A stretch of 8,822 bases of DNA, from the NCBI GenBank assembly GCA_002482685.1, contig DLGL01000017.1, positions 43,700 to 52,521 of the forward strand. The letters are read 5' to 3'. Every line of letters starts with the position of its first letter. Position 1 is the first letter of the stretch. The DNA comes from Bacteriovoracaceae bacterium UBA7695. Lineage in GTDB: Bacteria > Bdellovibrionota > Bacteriovoracia > Bacteriovoracales > Bacteriovoracaceae. Of the stretch, positions 1 to 5,228 are shown in pieces. The notes under the pieces were generated by a model that saw nothing but the letters and a program-made list of their open reading frames with translations, made no database searches and was not told where the DNA came from. The position numbers were made by a program, and so were the translations under genes.

Positions 1-260
1 GCTGAAATGAACACACCAGTTGAAGCACAATTGCGGGAGATTTCTTCAACGATCAGTGAGTAAGACATATAATCCATGCCCGCTCCGCCGTACTCTTCAG
101 GCACATATGATCCAAGAAATCCGTTCTCGCCAAGTTTAGCGATCATAGACTTTGAAATTTCTCCCTCGTGGTCAACTTTCTGGGCCAGAGGAAGAACCTC
201 TGAATCAGAAAACTTTTTAATCATGTCGCGAATTTCTTTATATTTTTCGTCTAAGATCAT
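1..260 (-). CDS. Acyl-CoA dehydrogenase, N-terminal part (cut by the left window edge)
   Basis: The first 86 residues are visible and read as the N-terminal helical domain of a short-chain acyl-CoA or butyryl-CoA dehydrogenase. These are FAD enzymes that make the trans-2-enoyl-CoA in beta-oxidation. The family signature is the stretch around residues 52-83: VPEEYGGAGMDY, then a Ser-rich turn and EEISRNCASTGV. The FAD-binding middle domain and the catalytic glutamate lie outside the window, so chain-length preference cannot be judged. The ATG overlaps the stop codon of the enoyl-CoA hydratase gene in an ATGA arrangement. An AAAGGG ribosome site sits about 8 bases upstream, inside the preceding gene, so translational coupling is likely. 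It is the third gene of the operon hydroxyacyl-CoA dehydrogenase, hydratase, acyl-CoA dehydrogenase. Assignment to the family is firm; the exact substrate is not. Confidence 0.93.
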   Translation of the reverse strand, partial: MILDEKYKEIRDMIKKFSDSEVLPLAQKVDHEGEISKSMIAKLGENGFLGSYVPEEYGGAGMDYMSYSLIVEEISRNCASTGVFIS

Positions 261-1027
261 ACAATTTTCCCTTTAAAAATAGCTTTGCGTTTTTCAGTAA
301 AAGCGTTTGTCCCTTCGATCATGTCTTCTGTCTGGAAAATATTTCCGAAGGCTTTTCTCTCTTCAACTAATCCCTGACCGATAACAAGCTTGGCCTGGTT
401 AATAGCATATGAAGAATTTTTTAGAGTCATTTTAAACCAATCCCTGGCGCCTTCAAGGAGTTTTGCTTTATCCGCAAATAGCTCCAATGCAATACCAAGT
501 GTCTTTGCTTCTTCACTTGTTACATTCCTACCAGAAAAAAGAATTTCCCGGGCACGTCTCTCACCGACAATTTTTAAAAGTCTTTGGGTTCCGCCAAAGC
601 CAGGAATAAGACCAAGCTTCACTTCCGGTAGACCAAAAACAGCGCTGCTGCTGGCGAAAATAAAATCACAGGCCAGGGCCATCTCAAATCCACCACCAAG
701 AGCGAAGCCATTTACACAGGCAATACTCGGATAAGGAAGAGCTTCAAATCCCAGAGTCACTAATTGACCCAGTTCAGAGAAGGCCAATGCCTCACCCGGC
801 TCAAGAGGCTTCATCTCCGAAATATCCGCACCTGCTATAAAGGCTTTATCACCTTCACCGGTCACGATGAGTCCGCGGATAGGTGCTGTTTTTAGTTCAG
901 TCAATGCACCTTTTAATTCGCGCAAGACCTGAATATTGAGAGCATTGAGTTTATCCGGACGGTTAATAACTAAAGTTCCGATTTCATCCTGAACACTGAA
1001 GCTCAGGGTTTCAAAATTACTTATCAT
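257..1027 (-). CDS. Enoyl-CoA hydratase (crotonase family)
   Basis: This 256-residue protein of the crotonase superfamily adds water to trans-2-enoyl-CoA to give 3-hydroxyacyl-CoA in beta-oxidation. Visible features are the N-terminal RPDKLNALN turn (residues 23-31), the oxyanion-hole segment FIAGADI (63-69), and GFALGGGFEMALACD (107-121) with Glu115. GLPEVKLGLIPGFGGTQRL (132-150) carries Glu135. Glu115 and Glu135 match the two catalytic glutamates of rat mitochondrial hydratase (Glu144 and Glu164), which supports a true hydratase over a different crotonase. I chose the ATG at 1027 rather than one at 1078. The shorter form has the usual family length, begins right where homology begins, and has an AAAGGA site about 10 bases upstream. 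The longer form would overlap the preceding gene by 62 bases. With the chosen start the overlap with the hydroxyacyl-CoA dehydrogenase gene is 11 bases, and the end overlaps the acyl-CoA dehydrogenase start. Cytoplasmic. Confidence 0.93.
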   Translation of the reverse strand: MISNFETLSFSVQDEIGTLVINRPDKLNALNIQVLRELKGALTELKTAPIRGLIVTGEGDKAFIAGADISEMKPLEPGEALAFSELGQLVTLGFEALPYPSIACVNGFALGGGFEMALACDFIFASSSAVFGLPEVKLGLIPGFGGTQRLLKIVGERRAREILFSGRNVTSEEAKTLGIALELFADKAKLLEGARDWFKMTLKNSSYAINQAKLVIGQGLVEERKAFGNIFQTEDMIEGTNAFTEKRKAIFKGKIV

Positions 1028-1874
1028 AAACGTGGAATCCTTTACCATTTTTGCGGCCATATCTTCCGGCAGCAACATACTGACGAAGAAGAGGACATGG
1101 ACGGTATTTTGTATCTGCTAATCCATCATGGAGAACATTCATGATCGCCAGACATGTGTCTAATCCAATGAAGTCAGCAAGCTCAAGCGGGCCCATGGGC
1201 TGATTGGTTCCTAGCTTCATGGCCGTATCAATATCTTTTGCAGTCGCCACTCCCTCGTAAAGAGCGTAGACCGCTTCATTAATCATAGGCATAAGAATGC
1301 GGTTAACGGCAAATCCCGGAAAGTCATTAGCACGGATAAAAGTCTTACCCATTTTTTCTGAAACTGCGGCAACAGTATTGAAAGTATCGTCTGAAGTTTC
1401 TAATCCACGAATCCCTTCCACCAGTTTCATCACCGGGACAGGATTCATAAAGTGCATTCCTGCAACTAAATGAGAGCGTTTTGTAACAGCTGCTATTTCT
1501 GTAATAGAAATAGATGATGTATTGGAGGCAAGGATAGCCTCAGGCTTAACAACCTCATCAAGCTTTCTAAAAATATCAAACTTGAGTTCGCGCTTTTCGG
1601 TAGCGGCTTCAATGACAAGGTCACAGTTTTTGAGATCTGACATATTCTCCGTGGTTTTCACCCGGGCAAAAGCTTTTGCAGCATCATCAGCAGACCATTT
1701 TGCCTTTTCGACCCCTTTGTCTAACTGCGTCTTAATAAAGTTATGACCAAAATCGAGAGAATTTTTGAAAGCATCAAAAAGAATGACGTCATATCCCGTC
1801 TGAGCAGCAACCTGAGCGATTCCTCTCCCCATCTGACCGGCACCAACAATTCCAACTAGTTGAATGTTTTTCAT
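1017..1874 (-). CDS. 3-hydroxyacyl-CoA (3-hydroxybutyryl-CoA) dehydrogenase
   Basis: This 285-residue NAD(P)-dependent enzyme interconverts 3-hydroxyacyl-CoA and 3-ketoacyl-CoA. Its length is typical of the stand-alone short-chain form (Hbd/PaaH type). The N-terminal Rossmann fold has the dinucleotide motif GIVGAGQMGRGIA, with Gly11, Gly13 and Gly16. Catalytic residues line up with the human enzyme: Ser120 in SNTSS, His141 in GMHFMNPVPVMKLVE, Glu153 and Asn191. The C-terminal domain includes NQPMGPLELADFIGLD (about 224-239) and ends with the usual GRKNGKGFHVYDK. An AAGGAT ribosome site lies about 10 bases upstream of the ATG. It is the first gene of the operon, facing away from rpsT, with a candidate promoter at 1917-1945. 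Together with the two following genes it gives three of the four beta-oxidation steps; no thiolase is in view. The direction in vivo (oxidation or butyrate-type synthesis) cannot be read from sequence. Confidence 0.95.
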   Translation of the reverse strand: MKNIQLVGIVGAGQMGRGIAQVAAQTGYDVILFDAFKNSLDFGHNFIKTQLDKGVEKAKWSADDAAKAFARVKTTENMSDLKNCDLVIEAATEKRELKFDIFRKLDEVVKPEAILASNTSSISITEIAAVTKRSHLVAGMHFMNPVPVMKLVEGIRGLETSDDTFNTVAAVSEKMGKTFIRANDFPGFAVNRILMPMINEAVYALYEGVATAKDIDTAMKLGTNQPMGPLELADFIGLDTCLAIMNVLHDGLADTKYRPCPLLRQYVAAGRYGRKNGKGFHVYDK

Positions 1875-1916
1875 GGCAAAAAAATCCTTGGTTCAATTTC
1901 AAAATAAAGTGCTCAA

Positions 1917-1945
1917 AAAATACCTTATCCCTCGTCTTTTGCCAA
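1917..1945 (-). promoter_or_regulatory. Candidate sigma70-type promoter of the beta-oxidation operon
   Basis: On the minus strand the -35 box TTGGCA (1940-1945) is separated by 17 bases from TATTTT (1917-1922). The -35 box matches 5 of 6 consensus positions and the -10 box 4 of 6. It would start transcription about 35 bases before the hydroxyacyl-CoA dehydrogenase ATG. Identified by eye only. Confidence 0.4.
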
Positions 1946-1949
1946 AAGA
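1935..1949. promoter_or_regulatory. Perfect inverted repeat, possible operator
   Basis: TCTTTTG-C-CAAAAGA is a perfect palindrome with 7-base arms around a single C. It covers the whole candidate -35 box of the beta-oxidation operon and is well placed for a repressor such as a TetR- or GntR-type fatty-acid regulator. No regulator gene for it is in view. The size and position are seen; the operator role is inference. Confidence 0.35.
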
Positions 1950-1962
1950 TAAACATCGACTC

Positions 1963-1992
1963 TTGCCATGGGAGGCCAGTTAAGGTTATAAC
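1963..1992 (+). promoter_or_regulatory. Candidate rpsT promoter
   Basis: TTGCCA (1963-1968, 5 of 6 consensus matches) is followed after 18 bases by TATAAC (1987-1992, 5 of 6). Reading the -10 as TTATAA gives a 17-base spacer. The expected start near 1999 gives a leader of about 38 bases. It is back to back with the minus-strand promoter of the beta-oxidation operon; the two -35 boxes are 17 bases apart. Confidence 0.5.
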
Positions 1993-2036
1993 ATCGCAAT
2001 ATTTTTGAAGTAGAAAACGACCATAGGAGTTTCAGC

Positions 2037-2300
2037 GTGGCCAATCACAAATCGTCAGTTAAGAGAGCAAAACAAGAAAAAGTTCGTCGTATGACTAACA
2101 AAACTAAAACAGCTAAGTCTCGTACTGCTGTTAAAGCACTTAAAGAAGCAATCACTAAAGGCGATAAAGCTGCAGCGGTTACTCTTCTTCAAAAAGCTCA
2201 GTCACTTCTAGCAAAACTTGCTAAGTCACCAGCTATGAAAAAAGAAACAGCTTCTCGCAAAACTTCTCGTTTAACGAAAGCAGTTGCTTCAATCAAATAA
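2037..2300 (+). CDS. rpsT: 30S ribosomal protein S20
   Basis: This 87-residue, very basic, Lys/Ala-rich helical protein has the standard S20 opening MANHKSSVKRAKQEKVRRMTN, the central helix with VKALKEAITKGDKAAA, and the C-terminal segment that is rich in Lys, Ser and Arg. S20 binds 16S rRNA early in assembly of the 30S subunit. Translation starts at GTG, since GTG-GCC-AAT gives the conserved M-A-N start. AGGAG (2025-2029) sits 7 bases upstream. A non-ATG start is notable because E. coli rpsT also uses a weak codon (UUG) and S20 represses its own translation there; whether that applies here is inference. The gene appears to be monocistronic, with its own promoter and a terminator just downstream. 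Codon use favours codons of highly expressed genes, such as many CGT for arginine and CTT for leucine. Confidence 0.98.
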   Translation: MANHKSSVKRAKQEKVRRMTNKTKTAKSRTAVKALKEAITKGDKAAAVTLLQKAQSLLAKLAKSPAMKKETASRKTSRLTKAVASIK

Positions 2301-2324
2301 CTTTTGATTCAATTTAGATTCGAT

Positions 2325-2353
2325 AAAAGGCTCGGTTTTACCGGGCCTTTTTT
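2325..2353 (+). terminator. Intrinsic terminator of rpsT
   Basis: AAGGCTCGG (2327-2335), loop TTTTA, then CCGGGCCTT (2341-2349) form a 9-bp stem with one G-U pair, flanked by A and T runs that lengthen it. A T tract at 2348-2353 follows. It lies 24 bases after the rpsT stop and insulates rpsT from the LemA operon. Confidence 0.9.
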
Positions 2354-2366
2354 ATTTGTGATCTAG

Positions 2367-2395
2367 TTGCCATCCACCTTTGATTAATTGAAAAT
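2367..2395 (+). promoter_or_regulatory. Possible promoter of the LemA operon
   Basis: TTGCCA (2367-2372) and GAAAAT (2390-2395) are 17 bases apart; the -10 box is only 4 of 6. It lies after the rpsT terminator and about 30 bases before the LemA start, where a promoter is needed. Weak match, identified by eye. Confidence 0.3.
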
Positions 2396-2424
2396 GATGA
2401 TCAAATTCATTTCATGGAGAATTT

Positions 2425-2997
2425 ATGAAATCGACTCTTGTAATTGTAATGCTCTCTTTCTTTATGGTTTCTTGCGGTCTTCAATCCATTCCAACTGCTA
2501 ATAACGCAGTGGAAGGAAGTTGGGCGGAAGTGATGAACCAATATAAACGCAGATCTGATCTGGTGCCGATGCTGGTTGAAACAGTTAAAGGTGCAGGTAA
2601 ACAAGAGAGAGAAACTCTTGAAGGTGTAATGGCAGCTCGTGCAAAAGCCACTTCAGTAAATGTAGATGCAAAAGATCTTAATCCAGAAACACTTAAAAAG
2701 TTCCAGGCCGCTCAAGGCGAACTCTCTCAGGCCTTGGGTCGTTTGATGGTTGTCTCTGAGCGCTACCCAGACCTGAAAGCCAATGCGAACTTCCAGTCTC
2801 TTCAGTCTCAACTTGAGGGAACAGAAAACCGGATAGCTATTGCTCGTCGACGTTATATTGAAACAGTTCAGGAGTTCAATAACCTCGTAACGGTTTTTCC
2901 TACTAGTTTAACTAACTCAATGATTCACCATTTTGAGAAGAAGCCTCAGTTCACTGCAACTGAAGCGGAACAAAAAACACCTGAAGTTAAATTCTAG
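2425..2997 (+). CDS. LemA family lipoprotein
   Basis: This 190-residue protein is the lipoprotein form of the LemA family, an envelope protein of helical bundle fold whose molecular role is not settled. Residues 1-16 form a signal peptide ending in MVSC with Cys17 as the likely lipidated residue; the lipobox is imperfect because Met is at -3. The LemA domain follows. It has W33, QYKRRSDLVPMLVETVKG (39-56), AARAKAT (70-76), SERYPDLKAN (111-120), ENRIAIARRRY (134-144), and the closing FN..V..FP (151-159). Residues after about 175 form a polar tail. GGAGA lies about 5 bases upstream of the ATG. The stop codon shares one base with the GTG of the next gene (TAGTG). LemA genes are often found next to TPM-domain genes, as here, so the products probably act together at the membrane. 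A typical LemA has a transmembrane anchor; here the anchor is probably a lipid. Confidence 0.92.
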   Translation: MKSTLVIVMLSFFMVSCGLQSIPTANNAVEGSWAEVMNQYKRRSDLVPMLVETVKGAGKQERETLEGVMAARAKATSVNVDAKDLNPETLKKFQAAQGELSQALGRLMVVSERYPDLKANANFQSLQSQLEGTENRIAIARRRYIETVQEFNNLVTVFPTSLTNSMIHHFEKKPQFTATEAEQKTPEVKF

Positions 2998-3863
2998 TGC
3001 GCTACCTTTATTCACTTCTTATCTTTTTATGTTTAAGTGCAGGGGCCGCTGAGATTCAGATCCCTGCACTTACTTCACCCGTTATGGATGAAGCAGCTTT
3101 TTTATCTGAAGCAGAAAGAAATGATTTGAGTCAGCTGGCCTATGAGATTAATGCTCATCAAGGTCCACAGATCACTATCCTTACCGTAAAAGACCTTCAG
3201 GAAAATCCGATTGAAGAGTTTTCAATACGTGTCGCTGAAAAGTGGCAATTGGGAACCAAAGAAAAAGGAAATGGTCTGCTCATCATCATTGCAAAGACAG
3301 AACGGCAGATGCGCATTGAAGTGGGCCAAGGTATCGAGGGTGAGATCACTGACTTTGAAGCGAATAAATATATCCGGGAAGTTTTAACTCCAGCATTTCG
3401 TGAAGGTGAGTTTCACGCAGGCCTTAAAACAGTTCTGCTTGATGTGGCCCAAAAATTTAATCTTAAACTTGAAGAAGGATCCAGATACGTCAGACGTGCA
3501 ACCCGCTCTCGCGCTCTTCCAGGTCCTTTGGTCGCAGCTTTTCCTTTCTTAATCGGAGTTCTGATCTTAGGACAGATTCTCCTCAATAAACGTCCCGTGG
3601 CCCGTGGTCTTTTCACTGGTGCGGGAATGGCGGGCGTGGGCTTTTTTGTGGGCGCAGCTGGCTTTGCAATTCTTATTTTAATGTTCATCGTTGGTGGTCT
3701 GGTCGGACTCATAGGTCTTCAAAATCTTCTTTACGCATTTGCTGCTGGCTCTGGCCGCGGTGGATATGGCGGAGGTGGAGGATTTGGGGGCAGCGGTGGT
3801 GGCGGAAGCTGGGGCGGCGGAGGCGGTGGTTTCTCCGGCGGCGGCTCTTCAGGGAGTTGGTAA
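2997..3863 (+). CDS. TPM-domain (YgcG-type) membrane protein with Gly-rich tail
   Basis: This 288-residue protein has a signal peptide (1-18, cleavage after AGAA likely) and an exported TPM domain (about 25-155). The domain shows VMDEAAFLSEAERNDL, the strand ITILTVKDL, GNGLLIIIAKTERQMRIEVGQGIEG (91-115), and the AFREGEFHAGL segment. Then come hydrophobic stretches at about 176-196 and 205-247, probably two or three membrane spans, and a C-terminal tail made almost wholly of Gly with Ser and Trp (253-288). That order is the usual YgcG/DUF477 layout. TPM proteins have been linked to phosphatase activity in plants, but bacterial roles are unclear, so no activity is assigned. The GTG start overlaps the LemA stop by one base and has no strong ribosome site, which points to coupled translation. 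The next ATG lies after the signal peptide, so the GTG is the right start. Its own stop overlaps the next start (TAATG). Confidence 0.92.
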   Translation: MRYLYSLLIFLCLSAGAAEIQIPALTSPVMDEAAFLSEAERNDLSQLAYEINAHQGPQITILTVKDLQENPIEEFSIRVAEKWQLGTKEKGNGLLIIIAKTERQMRIEVGQGIEGEITDFEANKYIREVLTPAFREGEFHAGLKTVLLDVAQKFNLKLEEGSRYVRRATRSRALPGPLVAAFPFLIGVLILGQILLNKRPVARGLFTGAGMAGVGFFVGAAGFAILILMFIVGGLVGLIGLQNLLYAFAAGSGRGGYGGGGGFGGSGGGGSWGGGGGGFSGGGSSGSW

Positions 3864-4495
3864 TGAGAGACATTTTAATTCAAGAAGATGTATCTCTGGT
3901 TGAAACTCGATTAAAAGAATTCGAGCAGGCCACAGGATGCGAACTTTTAATCGTTATCACCAATTCATCTGACCCTTATCCAGGAGCCTCCTGGAGATTC
4001 GGCTTAGTTGCCGGATTTGTTTTAACTTTCATCTTTAGCTACTATTTAGAGTTTCATCATGGATGGCTGTGGCCTCTAAGCATGTTCGTTGTGTCTCTCA
4101 TCATGGTTTGGATTGGGCATTTCCCTTGGGCGAAACGCCTGGCCTTAAGTGAGTGGGAAACTCAAAGAGAATGCCGAGAAAAGGCCATTGAGTATTTTCA
4201 CACTATGGGGACTTCAAAGGTTTCTCATAAAGTGACTGCGATGATTATGATCTCGACTCTGGAGAAAAGTATACAGGTCTTGATCGACGAGAAGTTAAAA
4301 ACTGAAATTACTCAGGCCGAACTGGATGAATTGGTTCAGATAATGAAAAATCATTTCAGAGAGGGCAATGTGGGCCTTGGTCTTGTCAATAGTATTGGAA
4401 AACTCCAGGAGAAGATCTTAATCGATTTTGGAGGAAGAGTGACTACTGTTGCTGCTTCGGAGTTATCAGATACGGTTCATTTTATCCGGAATTAG
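3863..4495 (+). CDS. Second TPM-domain protein with an internal membrane hairpin
   Basis: This 210-residue protein has no signal peptide. Residues 5-40 look like the first strand and helix of a TPM domain (ETRLKEFEQATGCELLIVIT). Two hydrophobic spans follow at about 46-62 and 69-87, and residues 110-190 resume the TPM fold. The latter part includes ISTLEKSIQVLIDEKL (130-145), the helix ITQAELDELVQIMKNHF (149-165) and GLGLVNSIGKLQEKI (171-185). So the domain is split by a membrane hairpin, and both halves would lie on the same side of the membrane. I chose the ATG at 3863, which overlaps the previous stop as TAATG, because AGGGAG (3851-3856) is 6 bases upstream; a TTG at 3857 would only add two residues. 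Paired TPM genes of unlike architecture after lemA are a recurring arrangement. The biochemical role is unknown. Confidence 0.8.
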   Translation: MRDILIQEDVSLVETRLKEFEQATGCELLIVITNSSDPYPGASWRFGLVAGFVLTFIFSYYLEFHHGWLWPLSMFVVSLIMVWIGHFPWAKRLALSEWETQRECREKAIEYFHTMGTSKVSHKVTAMIMISTLEKSIQVLIDEKLKTEITQAELDELVQIMKNHFREGNVGLGLVNSIGKLQEKILIDFGGRVTTVAASELSDTVHFIRN

Positions 4496-4498
4496 ATT

Positions 4499-4909
4499 AT
4501 GCTTTTGAAGGGACCCGAAATATTTACTGCTCAAGAATTTTTTAATATTTTAATCTCTGTAAAATGGGCAACGGAAGAAAGCGTCACATTGATGGGACTT
4601 AAAAAAGCCATCGAATCATCAACCCAGATGTATGGAATAAGAAACGAGAAAAATGAGCTTGTGGCACTTGCCAGGGTACTAAGCGATAATTATCTTTTCA
4701 CGACCATTCCTGAAGTCCTCGTTGATCCTTCATCTCAAAAACAAGGCTTGGGTAAAATGCTCATGAATGAAATCAAAAAAGATTTTGGTCATACTGTAAT
4801 CTTCTTTGGGGGTCAGAAAGGGAATGAGCAATTTTACGAAAGTCTGGGTTATGATAAGGGCATGCAGTCGTATACAAGAAAGTTTTTTAATGATCCCCAA
4901 GAACGGTAA
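4499..4909 (+). CDS. GNAT family N-acetyltransferase
   Basis: This 136-residue, single-domain cytoplasmic protein of the GNAT superfamily would transfer an acetyl group from acetyl-CoA to an amine. The core is seen in order: LVALARVLSDNYLF (strands 2-3, 54-67), then EVLVDPSSQKQGLGKMLM (72-89). The latter holds the acetyl-CoA pyrophosphate loop Q80-K-Q-G83-L-G85. It is followed by TVIFFGG (99-105) and EQFYESLGY (110-118), the usual motif B. The substrate cannot be read from the sequence. The ATG lies 3 bases after the stop of the second TPM gene, without a strong ribosome site, so it probably belongs to the LemA operon. Its last 23 bases overlap the end of the convergent 113-residue gene. A role in modifying the nearby Acs is possible but unproven. 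Confidence 0.88.
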   Translation: MLLKGPEIFTAQEFFNILISVKWATEESVTLMGLKKAIESSTQMYGIRNEKNELVALARVLSDNYLFTTIPEVLVDPSSQKQGLGKMLMNEIKKDFGHTVIFFGGQKGNEQFYESLGYDKGMQSYTRKFFNDPQER

Positions 4910-5228
4910 TACTTAACAGTATTTTTTTATCCAGTCCCCTATCAAACTCATCCTTCAGTTGCCACTCGGCCGCTTCACCATATTTATGTGAGATAATGAG
5001 ATAGGTATTTAAAGCTTCATAGATAGAGCCCAAATCATCCACAAGTCCGTCATCTTTAAGATAGGCAAGTTTCTCTCTGAATTCATCGACCGAATTGTCA
5101 TTGACCGTTGGATCGATATCAACAAACTTATGATTAATCTGCGATAGGTATTCATAAATTTCTGACAGGACCTCAGAAAGCTTTTCTCCCCGTACGAAAT
5201 CTTCTGCCATCTCGGAGAGCTCTCTCAC
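4887..5228 (-). CDS. Hypothetical acidic protein, coupled to acs
   Basis: I do not recognise this 113-residue protein. It is acidic, has no signal peptide or membrane span, and looks mostly helical: residues 1-32 (MAEDFVRGEKLSEVLSEIYEYL region), 47-60 and 65-84 read as amphipathic helices. There are no cysteines and no metal-site pattern. It starts at GTG directly after the acs stop (TAA-GTG, no spacing), with AAGGG about 8 bases upstream inside acs. An ATG six codons in is an alternative start. The zero spacing implies co-transcription and coupled translation with acs. The 3' end overlaps the convergent GNAT gene by 23 bases. The long intact frame and operon position support a real gene. A partner or regulator of Acs is only a guess from context. 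Confidence 0.72.
   Translation of the reverse strand: MRELSEMAEDFVRGEKLSEVLSEIYEYLSQINHKFVDIDPTVNDNSVDEFREKLAYLKDDGLVDDLGSIYEALNTYLIISHKYGEAAEWQLKDEFDRGLDKKILLSITVLGDH
4908..4928 (+). terminator. Weak intrinsic terminator at the end of the LemA operon
   Basis: AATACT (4908-4913), loop TAAC, AGTATT (4918-4923) form a 6-bp stem followed by more T (4924-4928). The stem begins inside the GNAT stop codon and has only one G-C pair, so it would be inefficient. It lies inside the convergent 113-residue gene. Confidence 0.35.

Noticed and set aside
390..734. Plus-strand open frame of 114 codons opposite the enoyl-CoA hydratase gene
   Set aside because: It lies wholly inside a well-supported gene on the other strand, resembles no family and has no credible ribosome site.
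1028..1078. Longer enoyl-CoA hydratase starting at 1078
   Set aside because: It would add 17 residues not seen in the family and overlap the preceding gene by 62 bases. The ATG at 1027 has a ribosome site and fits the usual length.
2379..2405. TTTGAT and ATCAAA inverted arms upstream of lemA
   Set aside because: The arms are 6 bases, AT-rich and 15 bases apart, which is expected by chance in such a region.
3413..3712. Minus-strand open frame of 99 codons opposite the first TPM gene
   Set aside because: Its Pro/Lys/Arg-rich product is what the antisense of a Gly/Ala and hydrophobic coding region gives; it is a shadow frame.
3754..3860. Repetitive GGC/GGT-rich stretch as a DNA tandem repeat
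   Set aside because: It is the coding sequence of the Gly-rich tail typical of YgcG-type TPM proteins, with no regular DNA repeat unit.
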